NCBI GenBank assembly: GCA_946886805.1
Contig: CAMPJM010000046.1
Coordinates: 1 to 13,656, forward strand
Direction of reading: 5' to 3'
DNA length: 13,656 bases
Origin: an uncultured Flammeovirgaceae bacterium
GTDB taxonomy: Bacteria > Bacteroidota > Bacteroidia > Cytophagales > Cyclobacteriaceae
Numbering within the stretch: position 1 is the first letter of the stretch; each line of letters starts with the position of its first letter. A model generated the notes under the pieces. It was not told the DNA's origin, did not search any database, and saw nothing but the letters and a program-made list of their open reading frames with translations. Position numbers and translations under genes: made by a program. Positions 10,201-13,656 of this stretch are shown piece after piece.

Positions 10201-11610
10201 AAATCAATAACTGACAATAAATTTTTAACCGGTGCGCTAAAGTTTTTAATGTCTGTTAAATCCATTAACATGACCTATTCTGTAAATGAAGGAACCTTAC
10301 TTCCAGGTTACCAAAAAGACGTATTTTTATTTGGAATGGATAGTAGTTTTAACGGGCCGGGAATACCATTTTTATTAGGAAGTCAAAATCCTGAAATTCG
10401 GAAAGAAGCAGCGGCAAATGGATGGCTCATAGATTCTGCTGGCATCTTTAACGCTTTTAGCCAAACACAATCCGTTGACCTTAATATACGTGCAAACCTT
10501 GAACCTCTCAAAGATCTTCGCATTCAATTGGATGCAAGGAAACTGAGTACTTCCGGATACAGAGAAAACTTTAGCGTGATGGAGAACGGCGACTATAATG
10601 CAGTAAGCCCTAACCGATTTGGTAGTTATAGCGTTTCTTTTATAGGATTAAAAACAGCTTTTACCAAAAGCAACGATGAAAATATCTCTCCAATATTCCA
10701 GGATTTTGACAATTACAGGACTATAATTAAACAAAGGGTAGGCGCGGCCAACCAGAGCGATTTGGAATATAGCGAAAACAACCAGGATGTCTTAATTCCT
10801 GCTTTTGTCGCAGCTTACACTGGAAAAGATCCAAATGATGTGGACCTTACGCCGTTCCCAAAAATACCTTTGCCAAACTGGAGAGTTGACTATGCCGGAC
10901 TAAGTAAAATACCAGCTCTAAGCTCCATATTTTCGTCCATTAATATAACCCATAGCTATAGCGCCAACTACAGTATAAACAGCTATACGAGTTCATCAAA
11001 CTTTACCGATGCAGACGCGCTTAACTTAACTAACAATATTGTGGATTATCCGCTATCCCAGGATGAAGGTGGAAAATTAACACCAGTATATGCCGTAAGC
11101 CAAGTGGTAATTTCTGAAAGATTTTCTCCATTAATTGGGATCAATATAAGAACCAGAAGTAGGTTAAATGCAAGAATAGAGTATCGCAAAGAGCGAAATA
11201 TTTCGTTGAATGTTGCCAATGCACAGGTTGCAGAATTAAATAGTAACGATATTTTGATTGATTTTGGCTTTACAAAAGCTAATATCAAACTTCCCTTTAG
11301 AACAAAAGGAAGAACTACGGTGTTGAAAAATGACCTGACTTTTAGACTAGGCTTGACTATAAGAGATACGGAAACTATCCAACGCAGGCTATCAGCCCCT
11401 CAATCCAGCGATAGCACAAATGCTAATAATGTGATTACAAGCGGTAACATCAATTATCAGTTAAGGCCAACTCTGGATTATGTGCTTAATCAAAGGCTAA
11501 ACCTTCAGATCTATTTTGAGCGAACCATAAATGAACCTAAAATCAGCAGCTCTTTTAGAAGAAGCACCACTGCTTTTGGAACAAAATTGACCTTTAATCT
11601 GGCGCAGTAA
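4291..11610 (+). CDS. sprA: SprA, outer-membrane translocon of the type IX secretion system
   Basis: At 2439 residues this matches the size of SprA (Sov in Porphyromonas), the giant beta-barrel through which type IX cargo crosses the outer membrane; it is needed for gliding in many Bacteroidota. The TTG at 4291 is the first good start after the in-frame TAA at 4276. It gives a typical signal peptide (LKIK, then a hydrophobic core at residues 8-18, likely cleavage after SNA at 25). Starting at ATG 4342 would remove the signal peptide. A Thr/Asp/Lys-rich low-complexity linker spans about residues 45-70. SprA-like sequence follows (PPIYISPIFDKIFGGSYVDI, DFGGRWQRVDNP, KVTANFDNNSSFDFEN, GIKTQLRFGRLFITG). 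Further on are large periplasm- or surface-exposed Asp/Asn-rich regions, then long alternating beta-strand sequence to the end (STTAFGTKLTFNLAQ). The frame is intact, with no frameshift or internal stop. ruvA is 20 bases upstream and gcvH 35 bases downstream. Confidence 0.96.
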   Translation: MLKIKHYILFLFVFSLVMSTWFSNARSTKNVLLNRLNFDFLQQRLPQDTLPDTTQTDTTKTDSTKQDSIRNAETRSYEPSRQTTFEPSDRHGDPFSNRTSPSPLLLDNPSSIEMEVEIDTGMDYTIYERIGDINYRPPTQMTFEEFTEYQNKRMLREYWKTKSRGLDGESAVSSRGLIPPIYISPIFDKIFGGSYVDIQPTGFVTLDFGGRWQRVDNPSYPIRQQRNGGFEFDQQINMNVIGQIGDKLKVTANFDNNSSFDFENDFRVEYTGYEEDIIQKIEIGNVSMPVNNSLISGSQNLFGIKTQLRFGRLFITGVASTQRGSTDMLEIEGGGQVREFEIRASEYDDNRHFFLGHFFRNNYGTDGNQWLSQLPAINSGVNISRVEVYVINRNQDTETQRNFVAFTDLGEGQVFNNPQIAASSTNVNPTSNAANGLNAYLFTGSEQLVRDVDLINNALKGSPFGELVNGSDYEKVNNARKLSEGEYYLNKELGYISLARKLQSDEALAVAYEYTFNGQNYEVGELTEDVQNISANQAIFLKLLRPARVDIKSTTWDLMMKNIYNLNANQITPEGFDLKVLFRDDQSGIDNAVFQEGGPDVKDRQIVELIGADRLNQNGNQPSDGVFDFVEGLTINSESGLIIFPNTQPFGEEINELFPPGPLEQKYVYDTLYNTTKADAEQVAGSNKYFLRGSFLAGSANEIMLPGINISEGSVVVTAGNTPLTEGVDYEVDYNLGKVTILSQNLQNENIKITYEKADLFSFQTRSLLGTRLDYRVSDDINIGATLLYLNERPPNTNYRASIGQESLRNTKWGLDLNYQKDSRFLTKMIDALPLIETKEISTVTFNGEFAQLIPGTSNQINGEGTSYIDDFEASVTPFNLGGGSLNWKLAATPQGSAHVTSAEGIEANFRRAKLAWYVIDNSFYRNDAPDHMTEEDLKNHYVRPVIPQELFPQRDRDQINNNLPIFELAYYPAERGQYNYNNEGINPADGTFTDPAANWGGITRAITSDVDFDKTNIEYIEFWMMDPFIEGDYGVVDGLRGNQRQGGKLVFNLGTISEDVLPDENHSFENGLPSEYPGVAGTDYELTPLGGRLPLDASAITNGFGNGNRENQDVGLEGWKSDLEFEKYFNGNNQAPALDAVARAQLENDASSDDFRYFLDPLYDQEQASILERYKRYNNMENNTPIVGDNNLDYTPIGSSEPDNEDVNNDNTITARSQEQYYEYTVDIEEDGLTVGENFIVDKVTSSNNKAGEEVDWYLFRIPIRDEDRREEIGTPNFKTIRFLRTYLTDFETPVVLRMAKFQLVGSQWRSYEKTLQEAPDNKDVDNPFTVSVVNIEENGDFMATDGQGEVKSIPYVLPPGVEREQDNTTQYTRQANEQSLQICVEDLDDGEANAVYKNLTVDMINYGRLKMFFHAQPNGETTVGNKEMSAFIRLGTDFENNFYEIEVPLDITPENVGNDRRAIWPLANEIDIALDALYSLKSARNRARGESQNYEELYTGDHTNENGTTYKLAIKGRPELSTVQVVMIGVRNRTGVTEGDINLNTGAKSICIWANELRVSDFDRSSGWAANARLNTKLADFANITTSARYTSFGFGGIQQKISERTREEIKEFDVSANVQLDKLLPEKAGLQIPMYVSYRTTEITPEYDPLDPDIPLEAALAGIENSEERDDYEQKVQDNTVRRSINFTGVKKVKTNEEAKDHFYDIENLTFSYAYSDIFQHDYRTESYEFKSQRASVAYNYVPKELIIAPFKNVKLFSSPYLALIKDFNFSPLPSSLDFRADVVRTFAKTQLRNANLSTVGIAPTFEKSFTFNRFYDVRWNLTQGLSLDYNARAHAIVDEPYGALDSDNERDEVLDNLKNFGRMENFDQSVALNYRLPLDKLPFTDWISADFRYAAGYNWASGSYNPYLADSVVSLKELYGNTIQNTRERTLAGNLDLTKLYNKVKILKEINEPPRRRGRNEEADTIKSITDNKFLTGALKFLMSVKSINMTYSVNEGTLLPGYQKDVFLFGMDSSFNGPGIPFLLGSQNPEIRKEAAANGWLIDSAGIFNAFSQTQSVDLNIRANLEPLKDLRIQLDARKLSTSGYRENFSVMENGDYNAVSPNRFGSYSVSFIGLKTAFTKSNDENISPIFQDFDNYRTIIKQRVGAANQSDLEYSENNQDVLIPAFVAAYTGKDPNDVDLTPFPKIPLPNWRVDYAGLSKIPALSSIFSSINITHSYSANYSINSYTSSSNFTDADALNLTNNIVDYPLSQDEGGKLTPVYAVSQVVISERFSPLIGINIRTRSRLNARIEYRKERNISLNVANAQVAELNSNDILIDFGFTKANIKLPFRTKGRTTVLKNDLTFRLGLTIRDTETIQRRLSAPQSSDSTNANNVITSGNINYQLRPTLDYVLNQRLNLQIYFERTINEPKISSSFRRSTTAFGTKLTFNLAQ

Positions 11611-11621
11611 AAAAAACAATG

Positions 11622-11629
11622 TAATTTTG
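11622..11629 (+). promoter_or_regulatory. Possible -7 box before gcvH
   Basis: TAATTTTG matches the Bacteroidota -7 consensus TAnnTTTG and sits in the short sprA-gcvH gap, with its last base 17 bases from the gcvH ATG. No clear TTTG is seen about 19 bases upstream, inside the end of sprA. It could give gcvH its own transcript with a very short leader, or be chance in AT-rich DNA. Confidence 0.3.
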
Positions 11630-11645
11630 AAATAAAAAATTTTAT

Positions 11646-12026
11646 ATGAACACACCAGAGACATTAAAGTACACGAAAGATCACGAATGGGTAAGAGTTG
11701 AAGGAAATGTCGCCTATATCGGCATCACAGATTTTGCCCAAAAAGAATTAGGAGATATTGTGTATGTTGAAATTGAAACTGAAGGTGAAACGGTAGATGA
11801 GGGTGAAGTTTTTGGAACTGTAGAAGCAGTAAAAACAGTATCTGATTTATTTATGCCCATTACCGCCAAAATTTTAGAATTCAATTCTACTTTAGAATCA
11901 GAACCCGAATTGGTAAATGACGACCCATACGAAAAAGGTTGGATGATTAAAGTGGAAGTTGAAAACGAGAGCGTATTGCAAAACTTACTTTCGGCAGAGG
12001 AGTACAAGGAGCTTATTGGCGGCTAA
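11646..12026 (+). CDS. gcvH: Glycine cleavage system H protein
   Basis: This 126-residue protein is the lipoylated shuttle of the glycine cleavage complex. It carries the aminomethyl group from P protein to T protein and hydrogen to L protein in the cytoplasm. It has the standard H-protein length and order: [20 protein letters not shown] at the start, [16 protein letters not shown], and the lipoyl hairpin [16 protein letters not shown] with Lys63 as the predicted attachment site. Then come the conserved [19 protein letters not shown] and a C-terminal helix. The usual ESVKA around the lysine is EAVKT here, common outside proteobacteria. No gcvT, gcvP or lipoate ligase gene is in the window, so the rest of the complex is encoded elsewhere. 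It follows sprA by 35 bases, possibly with its own promoter. Confidence 0.97.
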   Translation: MNTPETLKYTKDHEWVRVEGNVAYIGITDFAQKELGDIVYVEIETEGETVDEGEVFGTVEAVKTVSDLFMPITAKILEFNSTLESEPELVNDDPYEKGWMIKVEVENESVLQNLLSAEEYKELIGG

Positions 12027-12072
12027 AAATAAAATTCTGAAATAAGCGAATAAAAAAATGATCTAATATATC

Positions 12073-12087
12073 TTAATCCAAGATTAA
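12073..12087. repeat. Short inverted repeat in the gcvH-vanZ gap
   Basis: TTAATC, a CAA loop and GATTAA form a 6-bp stem 46 bases after gcvH, followed by CTATTTT. It is too short and AT-rich to call a terminator with confidence. The rest of this 102-base gap is AT-rich. It contains CATATTTG at 12102-12109, one base off the -7 consensus, 19 bases before the next start codon. Confidence 0.3.
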
Positions 12088-12128
12088 CTATTTTAAATTA
12101 TCATATTTGAACTCAAAGAAGCTGGTCG

Positions 12129-12515
12129 ATGTTTTTTAGGTACAACTTATTCGGTATTGTCTGGGCTGCGATAATTCTTTTATTAACAGTTTCTCCAGGA
12201 GCTTCAATGCCTAAAACATTAGATTGGTCATTATTAGCATTTGATACATTTTCGCATTTTTTCGTATTTGGAATTTTAACATTCCTTTTAATTGTAGGTT
12301 TTACCAAACAGTATTCATTTGATAGGATCAAAAAGAATTCTGTTTCCTATGCGATTTATGCAGGCGTTGCATATGGATCCTTTATTGAAATACTACAGTC
12401 AATAATTCCTGGCAGGTATTTTGATTTTATTGATATAATTGCAAATTCAATCGGATGCCTAACAGGCTATATACTTTTTTATATAATTTATAAGGTAAAT
12501 TTAAACTTTAAATAA
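12129..12515 (+). CDS. VanZ-like family membrane protein
   Basis: A 128-residue, very hydrophobic protein with four predicted membrane helices at about residues 5-22, 38-58, 71-90 and 103-122. It carries the VanZ-like residue pattern: D39..SHF with His43 in helix 2, and E87-I-L-Q90 then R96..D99..D102...N106..G109 across helices 3 and 4. VanZ itself gives low-level teicoplanin resistance, but most small VanZ-like proteins have no proven role, and nothing here suggests a glycopeptide-resistance cluster. The position between gcvH and a TonB-domain gene fits what I recall of this locus in other Bacteroidota, where the gene is usually labelled VanZ family. The ATG at 12129 starts right before helix 1 with a short Phe-Arg-Tyr-Asn head. 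Gaps of 102 bases on each side leave room for separate promoters. Confidence 0.88.
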   Translation: MFFRYNLFGIVWAAIILLLTVSPGASMPKTLDWSLLAFDTFSHFFVFGILTFLLIVGFTKQYSFDRIKKNSVSYAIYAGVAYGSFIEILQSIIPGRYFDFIDIIANSIGCLTGYILFYIIYKVNLNFK

Positions 12516-12528
12516 AAATATTTGCTTA

Positions 12529-12543
12529 TATTATTAAATAATA
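12529..12543. repeat. AT-only inverted repeat after the VanZ-like gene
   Basis: TATTATT, one central A, and AATAATA form a 7-bp perfect inverted repeat beginning 14 bases after the VanZ-like stop. It is too AT-rich to be a convincing terminator and could be chance in this composition. It lies just upstream of the candidate tonB promoter. Confidence 0.25.
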
Positions 12544-12561
12544 GATTAAGAAAATATTTAG

Positions 12562-12569
12562 TATATTTG
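12562..12569 (+). promoter_or_regulatory. Candidate -7 box for the TonB-domain gene
   Basis: TATATTTG is an exact match to the Bacteroidota TAnnTTTG -7 element and lies 48 bases before the ATG at 12618, a normal leader distance. There is a TTTG at 12521-12524, but it is about 37 bases upstream, too far for the usual spacing of about 19, so no good -33 element is visible. The match is suggestive only. Confidence 0.35.
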
Positions 12570-12617
12570 ATATTGCCAGAAAAATTATAGAAATTTAGAA
12601 TTTAAAATACATCTGTA

Positions 12618-13295
12618 ATGATAGAGAAGAAAAACCCAAAAGCAGACTTATCAAAAAAATCAGGTTTGTTTCTTAGTATTGGTCTTGTAATAAGCCTTTC
12701 GCTTAGTATAATGGCTTTCGAATGGAAGTTTTATGACGAAGGTAGCCTTGTAGACCTTGGTACTGTTGATGATAATTTTGAGGATATGATGGAAATTCCT
12801 CCAACACAACAGCCTCCTCCCCCACCTCCCGTAATTCAGCAACCTGAAATTGTTGAGGTTCCTGATGAAGAAGAAATCGAACAGGAAATTGAGGTGAACC
12901 TTGATATAGAAATCACCGAAGAGACTGTAATTGAAGATATTATTTTTGAAGAAGCTCCTGTAGAAGAGAAAGCAGACGAAATTTTTACCATTGTGGAAGA
13001 ACAACCTTCTTTCCAAGGTGGAGGAAACGCGGCATTCCTTAAATGGGTAGGTCAGAATTTGAAATACCCTTCCCAAGCTCAAAGAATGGGCATCGAGGGA
13101 AAGGTGTATGTTCAGTTTGTAATTGAAAAAGACGGTACGGTCACTGATGTAAAAGCCATTAAAGGTATTGGTGGTGGTGCGGATGAAGAAGCTGTCAGGG
13201 TAATACAATCTGCGCCTAAATGGTCACCAGGTATGCAAAGGGGAAGACCAGTAAGGGTAAGAATGATTTTACCGATATCATTCCAATTGAATTAA
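12618..13295 (+). CDS. Energy transducer TonB-family protein
   Basis: A 225-residue inner-membrane-anchored protein of the kind that passes proton-motive energy from an ExbB/ExbD motor to outer-membrane receptors. A basic N-terminus (KKNPKADLSKK) precedes one membrane helix at about 16-34, giving an N-in, C-periplasmic layout. A proline-rich stretch (61-73, with PPPPPP) and a strongly acidic Glu/Asp/Ile/Val linker (about 77-127) span the periplasm. The C-terminal TonB domain runs from about 131 to the end. It includes FQGGGNAAFLKWV, NLKYPSQAQRMGIEGKVYV, FVIEKDGTVTDV, GADEEAVRVI and SPGMQRGRPVRVRM, typical of Bacteroidota transducers. The acidic rather than Lys-Pro-rich linker is unlike enterobacterial TonB but common in this phylum. 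No exbB or exbD is nearby. Organisms of this group carry many tonB paralogues, so I give no symbol and cannot name the receptor it serves. Confidence 0.92.
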   Translation: MIEKKNPKADLSKKSGLFLSIGLVISLSLSIMAFEWKFYDEGSLVDLGTVDDNFEDMMEIPPTQQPPPPPPVIQQPEIVEVPDEEEIEQEIEVNLDIEITEETVIEDIIFEEAPVEEKADEIFTIVEEQPSFQGGGNAAFLKWVGQNLKYPSQAQRMGIEGKVYVQFVIEKDGTVTDVKAIKGIGGGADEEAVRVIQSAPKWSPGMQRGRPVRVRMILPISFQLN

Positions 13296-13322
13296 GATCA
13301 AAAAGAAGATCAATAAATATAT

Positions 13323-13344
13323 AGCCCCTGATTGGGGCTTTTTT
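13323..13344 (+). terminator. Intrinsic terminator after the TonB-domain gene
   Basis: AGCCCC (13323-13328), a TGATT loop, and GGGGCT (13334-13339) form a GC-rich 6-bp stem followed by an unbroken T run through 13344. It lies 27 bases after the tonB stop and is the clearest intrinsic terminator in the window, probably closing the + strand cluster. On the - strand the stem is followed by ATATATTTATTG, so it could also weakly stop uvrB transcripts. Confidence 0.88.
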
Positions 13345-13353
13345 ATGGGCTGC

Positions 13354-13386
13354 AAACCTATAAGGTTTTGGAAACCTTATAGGTTT
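13354..13386. repeat. Perfect 15-bp inverted repeat between the convergent tonB and uvrB genes
   Basis: AAACCTATAAGGTTT (13354-13368), a TGG loop, and AAACCTTATAGGTTT (13372-13386) form a perfect 15-bp stem. The arm is itself almost palindromic. On the + strand it is followed by GTTTTCTT. It sits 10 bases beyond the tonB terminator and 12 bases from the uvrB stop. It may be a back-up or bidirectional terminator, or a copy of a dispersed intergenic hairpin. I recall similar AACCTATAAGGTT hairpins in Bacteroidota intergenic DNA, unverified here. Confidence 0.85.
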
Positions 13387-13398
13387 GTTTTCTTACAC

Positions 13399-13656
13399 CT
13401 ACTTTTTATTTGCCACCATTTTTTTAATTTCCAACAATTCGTCTCTCAAGCGTGCAGCTTCCATAAAATCCAGTTCTTTAGCTGCTTTCTCCATTCCTTT
13501 TTGCGTTTGCAATAATAATTTGTTGAGTTGATCCTTAGTCATATAAGCCACTACGGGGTCAGCGGCAACAGAGCTTTCATCACTTTCTACATAATACTGC
13601 TTACCATGTTTTTTAGAATCTGCAACTTTGGTTTGCCCTAAAATAGAATCTTTAGA
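13399..13656 (-). CDS. uvrB: UvrABC system protein B, C-terminal end (truncated by the window edge)
   Basis: Read on the - strand, the frame is open from the right edge to a TAG at 13399-13401, giving the last 85 residues of UvrB, the DNA-damage-verifying helicase of nucleotide excision repair. The segment begins SKDSILGQTKVADSKKHGKQ and includes the typical AADPVVAYMTKDQL. It then enters the UVR domain (LLLQTQKGMEKAAKELDFMEAARLRDEL), the helical hairpin that pairs with UvrC. The end at VANKK right after the UVR helices is the normal UvrB C-terminus, so the gene end is intact. It runs towards the tonB gene, with the 13323-13386 hairpins between them as likely termination signals. The helicase motifs lie outside the window. 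Confidence 0.93.
   Translation of the reverse strand, partial: SKDSILGQTKVADSKKHGKQYYVESDESSVAADPVVAYMTKDQLNKLLLQTQKGMEKAAKELDFMEAARLRDELLEIKKMVANKK

Noticed and set aside
12129..12515. VanZ-like gene as an antibiotic-resistance determinant
   Set aside because: No vanA, vanH, vanX or regulator genes are present, and small VanZ-like proteins are widespread in genomes with no glycopeptide resistance.
12660..13208. 182-codon open frame on the - strand inside the TonB-domain gene
   Set aside because: Its Phe/Asn/Tyr/Arg-rich translation is the complement of the acidic and proline-rich codons of the TonB linker, with no family resemblance.

Overview
The window is a conserved chromosomal segment of a member of the Bacteroidota, probably a Cytophagia or Flavobacteriia-type organism. 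The evidence is a full-length SprA (the outer-membrane translocon of the type IX secretion system), a DUF4837 lipoprotein, a Bacteroidota-style TonB-domain protein, moderately low GC with AT-rich intergenic DNA, TAnnTTTG-like -7 boxes, and few clear Shine-Dalgarno sequences. The gene order maeB-ruvA-sprA-gcvH-vanZ-tonB matches an arrangement I recall from gliding or T9SS-bearing Bacteroidota. That is memory, not a database result.

Layout. At the left edge (1-1023, +) is the 3' part of a DUF4837 lipoprotein gene. Its lipobox (LFAC) is still visible in the first five codons, so only the start and most of the signal peptide are missing. A 374-base non-coding gap (1024-1397) follows. It holds a terminator-like inverted repeat, a 139-base imperfect inverted-repeat element resembling a MITE and centred on a perfect 20-base palindrome, and a 40-base hairpin just before maeB. 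Next come maeB (NADP-type malic enzyme with a phosphotransacetylase-like tail), ruvA (overlapping maeB by ATGA) and sprA (2439 aa, apparently TTG start, 20 bases after ruvA). After these come gcvH (glycine cleavage H protein, lipoyl Lys63), a small four-helix VanZ-like membrane protein and a TonB-domain energy transducer. All are on the + strand, and the very short gaps from maeB through gcvH suggest one transcription unit. After tonB there is a strong intrinsic terminator and a perfect 15-bp inverted repeat. Facing the cluster on the - strand is the 3' end of uvrB (UVR domain), which runs off the right edge.

Functionally the genes are mixed: central carbon metabolism (MaeB, GcvH), DNA repair and recombination (RuvA, UvrB), protein export (SprA) and envelope energy coupling (TonB-like). 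A plausible but unproven link is that SprA and TonB both serve the outer membrane. MaeB, RuvA and GcvH look like housekeeping neighbours.

I found no CRISPR array, prophage, defence island, toxin-antitoxin pair, tRNA, rRNA or transposase gene, and no new protein system. The most notable non-coding observations are the MITE-like element with the adjacent maeB leader hairpin, and the 15-bp repeat at the tonB/uvrB junction.
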